The translations under genes were made by a program, and so were the position numbers. Positions 22,883 to 31,085 of a stretch of 35,019 nt of DNA are shown piece after piece. The stretch comes from Modicisalibacter radicis. Lineage in GTDB: Bacteria; Pseudomonadota; Gammaproteobacteria; Pseudomonadales; Halomonadaceae. The notes under the pieces were generated by a model. That model had not been told where the DNA came from. It saw nothing but the letters and a program-made list of their open reading frames with translations, and did no database searches. Where the stretch lies: assembly GCF_900961225.1 (NCBI RefSeq), contig NZ_CAAHFN010000069.1, positions 1-35,019 on the forward strand, written 5' to 3'. The number at the start of each line of letters is the position of its first letter. Positions within the stretch are counted from its first letter, which is position 1.

Positions 22883-24574
22883 CTATTCCGGCAGGTCGGT
22901 CACCGCCCCGAGCGATGCCGAACTGACGGTGCGCGCATACTTGGCCAGCACACCGCGGCGATAGCGTGGCTCGGGCTGACGCCAGGCCGCGCGACGCAGT
23001 TCGAACTCGTCGTGGCTGAGCGCGACGTTGATGATGTCGTCCTCGGCATCGATGGTGATCTCGTCGCCATCCTCGATCAGTGCAATGGGCCCGCCGTTGA
23101 ATGCTTCCGGCGAGACGTGGCCGACCACGAAGCCGTGGCTGCCGCCGGAGAAGCGCCCGTCGGTGATCAACGCCACCCGGTCGCCCAGCCCGCGGCCCAT
23201 GATTGCCGAGGTCGGGGTCAGCATCTCGCGCATGCCCGGCCCGCCACGCGGCCCCTCGTAGCGGATCACTACCACATCGCCGGCCACCACGCTGCCGTCG
23301 TTGATCCGCGCCTGGGCTTCCTCCTCGGAGCCGAACACCCGCGCACGACCGGTAAAGCGCGTGCCCTCCTTGCCGGTGATCTTGGCCACCGCGCCCTCCG
23401 GCGCCAGATTGCCGTGGAGGATGCGCAGATGACTCTGCGCCTTGATCGGCGCATCCAGCGCCGCGACGATCCCTTGGTCGTCCGGGTAGGGCGCGACCTC
23501 GGCGAGGTTCTCGGCCAATGTCCGGCCGGTCACCGTCAGGCAGTCACCGTGCAGCAGGCCGGCCTCGAGCAGCGTCTTCATCAGCGGCTGAATGCCGCCG
23601 ATCGCCACCAGTTCGCTCATCATGTAATGCCCGCTGGGCCGCAGATCGGCGAGTACCGGCACGCGGCGACCGATCCGCGTGAAATCGTCCACCGAAAGCT
23701 CGATGCCGATGGCGCTGGCCATGGCCAGCAGATGCAGCACCGCGTTGGTCGAGCCGCCCAGGGCGATGACCACGGTGATGGCATTCTCGAACGCCCGGCG
23801 GGTCATGATGTCGCTGGGCTTGATGTCGCGATCGAGCAGCGCGAGCACGGCCGCCCCGGCGGCGCGGCTGTCGTCGCGCTTGGTGTCGGAGACGGCGTTC
23901 TGCGCCGAGGAGTTGGGCAGGCTCATGCCCAGCGCCTCGATCGCCGAGGCCATGGTATTGGCGGTGTACATGCCGCCGCAGGCGCCCGGCCCGGGGATCG
24001 CCGTCTCCTCGATCTGCTTGAGCTCGATGCGGTCGATGTCGCCGCGCGAGTGGGCGCCCATCGCCTCGAATACCGAGACGATGTCGGTATGGTTCTCGCC
24101 CGGCAGGATGGTCCCGCCATAGACGAACACGCTGGGCCGGTCGAGACGCGCCAGGCCGATCATGCAGCCCGGCATGTTCTTGTCGCAGCCGCCGATCGCC
24201 ACCAGCCCGTCGAAGCCCTCGCAGCCGGCCACCGTCTCGATGGAATCGGCGATCACCTCGCGCGAGACCAGCGAGTACTTCATGCCCTCGGTACCGTTGG
24301 CGATGCCGTCCGAGATGGTGATGGTGTTGAACACCACGCCCTTGGCGCCGGCCTCGTCGGCCCCGCCCCGTGCCTGTTCGGCGAGTTCGTCGATATGGCT
24401 GTTGCAGGGCGTGACCTGGCTGCCGGTGGAAGCGATGCCCACCTGCGGCTTGCGGAAATCCTCGTCCTCGAAGCCCACCGCGCGCAGCATCGCACGGCTG
24501 GCCGACTTGCCGGGTCCGTCGACGACCGGACCTGAATAACGACGACGCGGGTCGGCGTGGGACTCATCACTCAT
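22883..24574 (-). CDS. ilvD: Dihydroxy-acid dehydratase IlvD
   Basis: Dehydrates 2,3-dihydroxy-3-methylbutanoate/-pentanoate in isoleucine and valine synthesis, using an iron-sulfur cluster. 563 aa. The three cluster cysteines lie at about 57 (TPCNSH), 130 ([10 protein letters not shown]) and 199 ([10 protein letters not shown]), with downstream landmarks [19 protein letters not shown] and [11 protein letters not shown]. The length (about 560, not about 616 as in E. coli) fits the shorter branch of the family. GGAG is 8 bases before ATG 24574; a GTG one codon earlier is possible. A downstream phosphoesterase gene follows 3 bp after the stop. Sugar-acid dehydratases share the fold but are usually longer. 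Confidence 0.95.
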   Translation of the reverse strand: MSDESHADPRRRYSGPVVDGPGKSASRAMLRAVGFEDEDFRKPQVGIASTGSQVTPCNSHIDELAEQARGGADEAGAKGVVFNTITISDGIANGTEGMKYSLVSREVIADSIETVAGCEGFDGLVAIGGCDKNMPGCMIGLARLDRPSVFVYGGTILPGENHTDIVSVFEAMGAHSRGDIDRIELKQIEETAIPGPGACGGMYTANTMASAIEALGMSLPNSSAQNAVSDTKRDDSRAAGAAVLALLDRDIKPSDIMTRRAFENAITVVIALGGSTNAVLHLLAMASAIGIELSVDDFTRIGRRVPVLADLRPSGHYMMSELVAIGGIQPLMKTLLEAGLLHGDCLTVTGRTLAENLAEVAPYPDDQGIVAALDAPIKAQSHLRILHGNLAPEGAVAKITGKEGTRFTGRARVFGSEEEAQARINDGSVVAGDVVVIRYEGPRGGPGMREMLTPTSAIMGRGLGDRVALITDGRFSGGSHGFVVGHVSPEAFNGGPIALIEDGDEITIDAEDDIINVALSHDEFELRRAAWRQPEPRYRRGVLAKYARTVSSASLGAVTDLPE

Positions 24575-24723
24575 CACGGCTACTCCCTGGGCTGGACACG
24601 TGGACCAGGCTGTCGCGACCTTGCATCACCACAGCCTAGCCGACTCAGTCTGAAAGCGCGGCGCCTCGCTTGCAAACCCCACCCGACCCCGGAGCAGACG
24701 ACCATGCGCCGCCGGCCACCGTT

Positions 24724-26898
24724 TCAGGTACCTGATTCAAGGGTGCCGATCGACCACAGGAATGTCTCGCCGGAGCTGTCGTCCACGCCATCGTTGTCGG
24801 TGACGATCCAGGCGGTGCCATCGGCGGTGATCGCCAGGCCCTCGACCTTGTCGACCACATAGCCCTTGTAGCCGGCCAGATCGGGAACCAGGTCGCGCAC
24901 GACCTGCTTGTCGACCACCGGCAGCTCGCCGCCCAGCGGGGCCGGCGCCAGATCGCCCAGCGCCACACGGGTAAGCTGCTTGATGCGCGCAGCGTCACCG
25001 ATCTGGTTGTCGCGCTCGATCAGGTACAGCCAGTCGCCATGCGCGGTGATCTCGGAGAGCCCGACCCAGCCCTGCGTCACGCTATCCAGCGGGTAGTGAA
25101 CCGCGCGCCACTGCGCGTCCTCGAGGTCGTAAGCCAGCAGCTTGACCCGGCCCTCGGGATCGTCCTGCCAGGGCCGCTGCAGTGCGATCCACAGGGTATT
25201 GCCGACACGCGTGATGCCCTCCGCGGCCCAGCGCTGGGCCACCGCGCGCAGCTCGGCGGGAAAGGCGATCTCTTGCCGGATTTCGCCTTGCGCGTCGAGG
25301 TGATAGATCGCATGCGGAATCAGGCGATCGGCACGCCCTTCGGAGACGACGTAGAAACCGCCGCTGCCGTCGCCGGTGATGCCCTCCAGGTCGAGTTTCT
25401 GGGCCGGGCGGCCCGCGCGGGTGACATCGGTGGCCGCGACGATGCGCGCCGGACTCGTCGACGGGTCGATGGTGAAGATGCGCGGCTGGTAGGCGTAGAA
25501 ACTATCGTTGACGGCGTACAGCAGGCCGTCATCGCCGGCGACCATGCCCGACAGCGCCCCCCAGCCGATCAGCTCGTCGGCGCCCGCCGAGGTCAGGGTC
25601 GGGTAGCGCGCCGGCGCGTCCTGATAGGCGTAGATCATCACGTGGGCGCGAACGCCGCCCTCGTCGACCAGATCCGTTTCGTTGGCCGTGACCAGCAGGT
25701 TGCGCTGGGGCAGCGCGATCGCGCCCTCCGGGGAGATGCCCGAGGGCAGCAACTGCTTGAGCACTGGAGCGGCCGGGTCGCTGACGTCGTAGACGCCCAC
25801 CATGGAGGCCCGCTCGGCGAGCAGGAAGACATAGGGCGTACCGCCGAAACGCGCGAATTCCATGCCCTCGGGCTCCACGCCCTTGGCGTCGGAGCGCTTG
25901 TCGGGGTAATGGCCGGCCTCGATGATCGCATGCTCGAACGCGGCGCCGGCTTCGTAAACCACCTCACCGTGCTTGTCGAAGATCGTCCAGCCGCGCGCTC
26001 CGCCGTCCATGTCACCCTCGTTGGCGACGGCAAGGTGGTCGTCATCGATCCACTGGACCGCATCGGGTTCTCGCAGGCGGCCGGGCTGGCGCTCGTCGAA
26101 GATCAGCGCCGCGCGCTCATCGGTGGCGTCGATCGCCTCGAGATCCACCGCCCCGGCGCTGAAATGCGCAATCACCTTGCCCTGGCGGTCCAGTACCGCC
26201 ACATGATTGTTCTCCTGCAGCGTGACTACGGTTTCGCCCAGGCGATTGATATCGGTGAATTCCGGCTCGGGGTCCTGCGGAGCGACCTCGGCAAGCCCCG
26301 TCACATCGGCCTTGACCAGCCGGCTGCAGTCGAGCGAACCGTCGACGACATCGACCAGCGCCACATAGCCGCCGGGAAGCTGCGGTACACGGCCGTCGCC
26401 CGCCTCCTCGTCGCGCTCGTTCTCGATCGCCACTGCGATGAAGCTGCCATCCGGCGCGGCGGCGGTACTGTCGGGCTGGCCGCCCAGATCGCAGGTCGCC
26501 AGGGTTTCGCCGTCGGTCAGATCGATGGCCATCACCTGCCCCGAGGGCGCGTCGTAGGACGCGGACGTATTGACGCCGACGAAGGCGGTATTGCCGATCA
26601 CCGACACCGCCGTCGGCTCGCCGGGCACGCTGACGTTGCCCCTGGGCAGGGGATTGCTCGGGTCGCTGATGTCGATCAGGCCGATGACGCCCAGCGGACT
26701 GTCGGAGTAGACCAGCGTCATGCCGTCCTCCGAGGCGGCGATGATCTCGGCGGAGGTCGCACGCCGGGTATCCTCGCCCTCGGCCATGTTGCGAGGCGTC
26801 GCAAAGCTGGCGATGCGGTTGAAGTTCATGTCCGCCGCCACCGGCCCGGAGCCCAGGGCCAGACCAGCGGCGACGAAAAGGATCGATCTGACAGACAT
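24724..26898 (-). CDS. Exported esterase-like-activity-of-phytase family protein (beta-propeller)
   Basis: 724-residue secreted or periplasmic protein. Residues 1-22 are a Sec signal peptide (SVRSILFVAAGLALGSGPVA, cleavage near AAD). Residues 30-420 look like LVIVD/YncE-type propeller repeats (GLIDISDPSNPLPRGNV, VGVYDVSDPAAPVLKQLLP). The C-terminal part resembles the phytase-like esterase domain (LEGITGDGSGGFYVVSEG, AEGITRVGNTLWIALQ, VEGLAITADGTAWIVTDNDG). AAGGA precedes ATG 26898. Related proteins are suspected phosphoesterases, and a Pho-box-like site upstream fits that. Enzymatic activity is unproven. Confidence 0.85.
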   Translation of the reverse strand: MSVRSILFVAAGLALGSGPVAADMNFNRIASFATPRNMAEGEDTRRATSAEIIAASEDGMTLVYSDSPLGVIGLIDISDPSNPLPRGNVSVPGEPTAVSVIGNTAFVGVNTSASYDAPSGQVMAIDLTDGETLATCDLGGQPDSTAAAPDGSFIAVAIENERDEEAGDGRVPQLPGGYVALVDVVDGSLDCSRLVKADVTGLAEVAPQDPEPEFTDINRLGETVVTLQENNHVAVLDRQGKVIAHFSAGAVDLEAIDATDERAALIFDERQPGRLREPDAVQWIDDDHLAVANEGDMDGGARGWTIFDKHGEVVYEAGAAFEHAIIEAGHYPDKRSDAKGVEPEGMEFARFGGTPYVFLLAERASMVGVYDVSDPAAPVLKQLLPSGISPEGAIALPQRNLLVTANETDLVDEGGVRAHVMIYAYQDAPARYPTLTSAGADELIGWGALSGMVAGDDGLLYAVNDSFYAYQPRIFTIDPSTSPARIVAATDVTRAGRPAQKLDLEGITGDGSGGFYVVSEGRADRLIPHAIYHLDAQGEIRQEIAFPAELRAVAQRWAAEGITRVGNTLWIALQRPWQDDPEGRVKLLAYDLEDAQWRAVHYPLDSVTQGWVGLSEITAHGDWLYLIERDNQIGDAARIKQLTRVALGDLAPAPLGGELPVVDKQVVRDLVPDLAGYKGYVVDKVEGLAITADGTAWIVTDNDGVDDSSGETFLWSIGTLESGT

Positions 26899-26957
26899 GA
26901 GCGCGTCCTTGAAAGGTATAAGGGCTCACTAATCTGCCAGCGCGGTATGTCCATTCG

Positions 26958-26975
26958 GCGACAAGCAGGCGACAG
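26958..26975 (-). promoter_or_regulatory. PhoB-box-like direct repeat upstream of the phytase-like gene
   Basis: On the coding strand CTGTCGC-CTGC-TTGTCGC: two 7-bp half sites at 11-bp spacing, the geometry of a Pho box (consensus CTGTCAT-N4-CTGTCAT). It lies about 60 bp before the start codon. CATACC 8 bp downstream could be the -10. Confidence 0.4.
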
Positions 26976-27005
26976 TCCGGTGACGGCGGACATCGGCGCC
27001 CCGGC

Positions 27006-28403
27006 TCATTGCGTCGACAGTGCCCTCACCGGACGCGCCCAGGCGACCAGCACCGCCACCGACGCCGACGCCGTCAGGGCGCCGAGGAACGGCGCCAGGG
27101 TCGGTGCGCCGCCTGGAAAGCTCGCCGCCAGCAATCCGGCCGTCAGGCTGCCCTGGGCGACCCAGCCCGGCAGCACCGCGCCGCACAGCCCGGCCAGCCC
27201 ACCGGCCACCGCCGCGGTGGTGCTCATGCGCGGCCACAATCCCAGCAGCACCGGAACCACCGCCGTGGCACACAGAAGATCGGCGATCAGAAACAGCCGC
27301 AGCACCGACATGCCCTGCAACGCCACCAGCATCGCTGGAATCATCAATGCCAGGGTGAGCCAACGCGCCCCGCTCAACGACAGGCCGCGCCGGCTGAAGG
27401 TATCGCCCTCGCCGACCAGCAGCGAGGCAATGCCGTTCTGCAGGGTATCGACGCTCGAGGCGACCAGCGTCACCGCCAGGACCAGCGCCAGCAGGCTCAG
27501 CCAGCCCGGCGCGCCGCTCAGCAAGGCGAAGAACGGCATCGGCGGCTCACCGAGTCGGGCGCCGCTGAGTGCCGCGAGAATCCCCAGCCCGCCGATAACG
27601 GCGACCACCACCACCGTCGCTAACCCGCCGAGCACGGCGCCACGCCCCAGCGCCCGGGAGTCGCGGGCCGCCCAGACGCGCTGCCAGTAACCCTGGTGAA
27701 AGAGGTTGGCCGCTGTCACCGCGATCACCAGCGTCACCGCCACGCTCAGCGCATCGCCGAACGCGATGTCGGGCAGCGCGGCGGATGCCGGTGGCGCCGG
27801 CAGTCGCGCCAGCGCCACGCCGCCGACAACCAGCAACAGTGCGCTCAGCAACAGCGCCTGCCAGCGGTCGGTGACCAGGCTCGCACGCAGCCCGCCCCAG
27901 GCGGTGTAGACCAGCGTGGTCACCGCCACCGCGACGATCGCCACACCGCCCGGCAACGGCGATAACAGCGCCGTTATGCCGCCGATGGCGCTCAACTCGG
28001 CGGCCAGGAAGCAGGCCATGTAAAGCACCGAGATCAGCGCCACGTAGCGGCGTACGCCCCTGCCGAAGCGTGCCGCGGCGAACTCGCCGATGCTGCGACC
28101 TTGGGGCAGCCGGCGGCGAATCGCCGGGCCGCACAAGCCCAGCACGAGAAACGGCAGCGCCGAGCCGACGGCATAACCGGCCAATGCCACCGGACCGACG
28201 AAGGCGCCGACTTCCGGCGGGGCGAAGAGAATCCACGCGCCCATCCCCGACGCCAGGAACGACAGCCCCAGAGTCGTCGCCGGCTGCGAGTTGCGCGCGG
28301 TCATGTAGTCGTCGAGCGGGTCGTTCGCGCGGCTCGCGCGCAGCCCAAGGATGGCAAACAACAGCAATGCCGCGCCGAGCGCGGCCAGGGTCGCGTATAG
28401 CAT
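27006..28403 (-). CDS. Sodium:solute symporter (SSS family) under TPP riboswitch control
   Basis: 465-residue integral membrane protein with about 13 hydrophobic helices of the SSS/LeuT fold. Helix 1-2 region TTLGLSFLASGMGAWILFAP and the QGRSIGEFAAARFG loop are typical of the pantothenate/proline symporter group. It is a Na+-driven importer. The mRNA leader is a complete TPP riboswitch whose 3' arm contains the Shine-Dalgarno (GGAGGA), so the expected substrate is thiamine or a thiamine precursor (pyrimidine or thiazole moiety). A comparable SSS transporter in thiamine regulons has been called ThiV, as I recall. Followed by the phytase-like gene after 107 bp. Confidence 0.9.
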   Translation of the reverse strand: MLYATLAALGAALLLFAILGLRASRANDPLDDYMTARNSQPATTLGLSFLASGMGAWILFAPPEVGAFVGPVALAGYAVGSALPFLVLGLCGPAIRRRLPQGRSIGEFAAARFGRGVRRYVALISVLYMACFLAAELSAIGGITALLSPLPGGVAIVAVAVTTLVYTAWGGLRASLVTDRWQALLLSALLLVVGGVALARLPAPPASAALPDIAFGDALSVAVTLVIAVTAANLFHQGYWQRVWAARDSRALGRGAVLGGLATVVVVAVIGGLGILAALSGARLGEPPMPFFALLSGAPGWLSLLALVLAVTLVASSVDTLQNGIASLLVGEGDTFSRRGLSLSGARWLTLALMIPAMLVALQGMSVLRLFLIADLLCATAVVPVLLGLWPRMSTTAAVAGGLAGLCGAVLPGWVAQGSLTAGLLAASFPGGAPTLAPFLGALTASASVAVLVAWARPVRALSTQ

Positions 28404-28507
28404 GTCGCTCTTCCTCCGCCGGTGTTAACCGGATCAGGTTCCAGGGTCAGCGCTTCCTGCGAAGCCGCACTCTCAGCCCGCCCGCTGGGCAGGACTCCCC
28501 TGGCGAC
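28404..28507 (-). ncRNA. TPP riboswitch (THI element)
   Basis: The minus-strand leader shows the conserved THI-box core: GGGGAGTCC, GGGCTGAGAGTG, ACCCTGGAACCTGATCC and a P5 hairpin CCGGTTAACACCGG. P1 closes with GTCGC (28503-28507) and GCGAC (28404-28408), the latter ending directly at the ATG (28403). The Shine-Dalgarno GGAGGA lies inside the 3' part of the aptamer. Thiamine pyrophosphate binding should therefore block ribosome access to the symporter start directly. Confidence 0.95.
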
Positions 28508-28515
28508 AGTGGATG

Positions 28516-28544
28516 TAGTTTCAGCCGTTAAAGGTTATCGTCAA
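28516..28544 (-). promoter_or_regulatory. Promoter of the riboswitch-symporter transcript
   Basis: On the minus strand TTGACG (28539-28544), 17-bp spacer, AAACTA (28516-28521). A start site near 28509 would begin the RNA just ahead of the riboswitch P1 helix at 28507, which supports the call. Confidence 0.6.
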
Positions 28545-28557
28545 AGCGCCGATAACC
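28533..28557. promoter_or_regulatory. 8-bp perfect inverted repeat overlapping the symporter -35
   Basis: GGTTATCG (28533-28540) / CGATAACC (28550-28557), 9-base loop TCAAAGCGC. It overlaps the -35 hexamer of the minus-strand promoter and lies in the divergent spacer. It could be an operator, or a hairpin in a plus-strand leader. Confidence 0.5.
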
Positions 28558-28667
28558 CAAGTTATGGAAAGTTGCCAGGCAAGACGCGCCCAGCCGACGT
28601 GTCATTCGCAACGTGAAACGACGATACGACAACGAAGAATAACGCAGACACGGGGTCCGATAACGCC

Positions 28668-29348
28668 ATGCCTTATTACGAAGCCAAGGAACATGAACCC
28701 GGCCGGCTGCATGCGGTTTTCGCCGACCCCTATCAGGCATTCGGCAACCACATACACGAACGCTGGGACAATCTCCCGGCCGGCCTGCATGCCCTGCTCG
28801 ACCGTCCGCTGGCCGAGAGCACATTGAAGATTCGTGTCATCCACGGCTGGGAAAACGGCAGCTGTCAGCTCGGCGAGCTCAACCATAGCGACCATGAAAT
28901 GCGCAGTCTCGACGACCTGCGTCACGTCGACGAGCGCTATCACCAGGCTCGCAGCGCCGGCCAACCACTGCCGCACGAGGAGCGCTCGCTGCTCGAAAGC
29001 CCCCTGGACGAGGCCATCGAACAGGCCAAGCAGGCGGGTCAGACCATCGACGGCCTGACCCGCAGCACCCCGGCACGCTGGCCGGCGTTCGAGCAGGGGC
29101 TGTTCCTTTATACCTTCTTCAAGGTCTACCACCGTCTCATCTATGGCGAGGACGACGCCTACCGCTCGATCCGCTGCCTGACGAGTCACGGACCCTACGA
29201 GGTCCACGAATTCCACCTCGAAGAGGGCGAATTCGCCATCGTCACCCCCACCGGGGACGATCAGCCGGGCGCCACGCTCCTGGTCCTCCACGAGAGCCAG
29301 CTCGAACCGATGATCCAGTTGCTGGAAACGTGCCGGGTCGCCGCCTAG
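28668..29348 (+). CDS. Hypothetical protein (226 aa, acidic, cytoplasmic)
   Basis: I do not recognise the family. The protein is soluble-looking and acidic, with no signal peptide or membrane segment. Features are an N-terminal PYYEAKEHEPGRLHAVFADP block, a charged helical middle (DDLRHVDERYHQARSAGQPL), and a C-terminal beta-rich part ending ETCRVAA. The frame is long, the composition matches the neighbours, and no credible gene exists on the other strand. It is divergent from the riboswitch-controlled symporter and convergent with mmsA. No strong Shine-Dalgarno is seen before ATG 28668. Confidence 0.7.
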   Translation: MPYYEAKEHEPGRLHAVFADPYQAFGNHIHERWDNLPAGLHALLDRPLAESTLKIRVIHGWENGSCQLGELNHSDHEMRSLDDLRHVDERYHQARSAGQPLPHEERSLLESPLDEAIEQAKQAGQTIDGLTRSTPARWPAFEQGLFLYTFFKVYHRLIYGEDDAYRSIRCLTSHGPYEVHEFHLEEGEFAIVTPTGDDQPGATLLVLHESQLEPMIQLLETCRVAA

Positions 29349-29462
29349 GCAACGACTCGGGCTTCCCCTGCCCTCGCCAACCTAGCGCTTTCGCCGGGTT
29401 GCGGGCACGAGGCGACGACCCCCTCTCTGGCGAGACGGGGCCGCAATATGGTGCGCCGCGAG

Positions 29463-30962
29463 TCACCCCATCGATATGGTGCTGTTGATCCCCGAGGAGA
29501 CGTTCTCGGGCTCGAACCAGCGTGCGGTGACAGTCTTGGTCTGGGTCCAGAAGGCGATCGCCTGCTTGCCGTTGGGCCCCAGATCGCCGAGCTTCGAACC
29601 CCGCGAACCGGTGAAGCTGAAATAGGCCACCGGCACCGGGATCGGCACGTTGATGCCCACCTGGCCGACATCGATATCGCTTTCGAAACGCTTGGCCACC
29701 CAGCCCGAGTTGGTGAAGATCGAGGTGCCGTTGCCGTTGGGGTTGGCGTTGATGAAGTCGATGGCCTCGTCCAGCGTCTCGACACCCACCACGCAGAGCA
29801 CCGGGCCGAAGATCTCCTCGCGATAGATGGCCATGTCGGCGGTCACGTCGCTGAACAGCGTCGGGCCGACGAAGTTGCCGTCCGGATAGCCGTCGACGGT
29901 CAGACCGCGCCCGTCGAGCCTTAGCGTGGCGCCTTCGGCCTCGCCCCTGGCGATCAGCGACACCACCCGGTCGCGCGCCGCCGGCGACACCAGCGGTCCC
30001 AGGTCGGCATCGCGCTGGGTGCCGGGGCCGACGGTCATGGCCCGGGACTTCTCGACGATCTCGTCGAGCCAGTCACGCGCCTCGCCGACCAGCACCAGCA
30101 CCGAGTTGGCCATGCAACGCTGGCCGGCGGCGCCGAACGCCGAGCCCAGCAGGTTGTTGATCGCCTGGCTGCGGTTGGCGTCGGGCATCACCACGCAATG
30201 GTTCTTGGCGCCCATCATCGCCTGCACGCGCTTGCCCGCGGCCCCGGCGCGAGCATGGATCTGAGTGCCGACATGGGTCGAACCGATGAACGACAGCGCC
30301 TTGATGTCCGGATGGTCGCACAACCGGTTGGCGACCTCCGGCCCGCCATGCACCACGTTGAGCACGCCGGGCGGCACGCCGGCTTCATGGGCCAGCTCGA
30401 CCAGCCGCATGGTCGACGACGGGTCCTGCTCGGAGGGCTTGAGGACGAAGGTATTGCCGGTGGCGATGGCCAGCGGAAACATGAAGCACGGCAACATGAT
30501 CGGGAAGTTGAACGCAGTGATCCCGGCCCCCACCCCCAGCGGCTGATTGAGCGAATAGACGTTGACGTCGCTGGCGGCGTTTTCGGCGATCTCGCCGAGC
30601 TGCAGCGAGGTGATCGAACAGGCGTGCTCGACCACCTCCAGGCCGCGGCCCACCTCGCCTTCGGCGTCGGGCAGGGTCTTGCCATGCTCCTCGGTGATCA
30701 GCGCGGCCAGCTCGCCGGTGTGTTCGCGGATCAACGCCTGGAAGGCGAGCATGATGCGCATGCGCTTGGCCAGCGGCACCTTGCGCCAGGTCCTGAAGGC
30801 GGCCCGGGCGCTGGCCACGGCGCGATCGACCTCCTCGAGCGAGGCGAACGGCACCCGGGCGACGACCTTCTGGGTCGCGGGGTTGATGACATCACGCCAT
30901 TCGCCGGACTGCGACGGCACGGGCTTGCCCTCGATGTAGAGGGCGATCTCTCGGACGGACAT
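29463..30962 (-). CDS. mmsA: Methylmalonate-semialdehyde dehydrogenase (CoA-acylating), MmsA
   Basis: Converts methylmalonate semialdehyde (valine/thymine catabolism) to propionyl-CoA, and malonate semialdehyde (from beta-alanine) to acetyl-CoA, with CO2 and NADH. 499 aa. ALDH-fold motifs: FNFPIMLPCFMFP (152-164), KPSEQDP (175-181), FIGST (225-229) and the nucleophile C283 in GQRCMANSV. The general-base Glu of ordinary ALDHs is replaced (MGAKNHCVV, Asn 254), the diagnostic change of CoA-acylating MMSDH. AGGAG is 8 bases before ATG 30962. No mmsB (3-hydroxyisobutyrate dehydrogenase) or transaminase is adjacent. Confidence 0.95.
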   Translation of the reverse strand: MSVREIALYIEGKPVPSQSGEWRDVINPATQKVVARVPFASLEEVDRAVASARAAFRTWRKVPLAKRMRIMLAFQALIREHTGELAALITEEHGKTLPDAEGEVGRGLEVVEHACSITSLQLGEIAENAASDVNVYSLNQPLGVGAGITAFNFPIMLPCFMFPLAIATGNTFVLKPSEQDPSSTMRLVELAHEAGVPPGVLNVVHGGPEVANRLCDHPDIKALSFIGSTHVGTQIHARAGAAGKRVQAMMGAKNHCVVMPDANRSQAINNLLGSAFGAAGQRCMANSVLVLVGEARDWLDEIVEKSRAMTVGPGTQRDADLGPLVSPAARDRVVSLIARGEAEGATLRLDGRGLTVDGYPDGNFVGPTLFSDVTADMAIYREEIFGPVLCVVGVETLDEAIDFINANPNGNGTSIFTNSGWVAKRFESDIDVGQVGINVPIPVPVAYFSFTGSRGSKLGDLGPNGKQAIAFWTQTKTVTARWFEPENVSSGINSTISMG

Positions 30963-31027
30963 GTGGGCGGCTCCTGTTGTGATTGTTGGCGTCGTCAGGC
31001 GTTTGGAAATGGCTCCGGATCATGGCT

Positions 31028-31055
31028 AGTTTACGCGCACGGCAACCCCACACAA
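31028..31055 (-). promoter_or_regulatory. Possible promoter of mmsA
   Basis: On the minus strand TTGTGT (31050-31055), 16-bp spacer, TAAACT (31028-31033), about 65 bp before ATG 30962. Confidence 0.45.
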
Positions 31056-31085
31056 CGCCCGCCCGCGTAAGACTTTTGTCCCGCC

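Noticed and set aside
22541..24535. 664-codon plus-strand open frame opposite ilvD
   Set aside because: Antisense shadow of ilvD in GC-rich DNA; its His/Gly/Arg-rich composition matches no protein and ilvD is certain.
25039..27690. 883-codon plus-strand open frame
   Set aside because: It lies opposite both the phytase-like gene and the symporter gene, runs through their spacer and has shadow-type composition.
29349..29462. Terminator between the unknown gene and mmsA
   Set aside because: Only a weak interrupted hairpin (AACC-TA-GCG/CGC-CG-GGTT) with no T-run on either strand.
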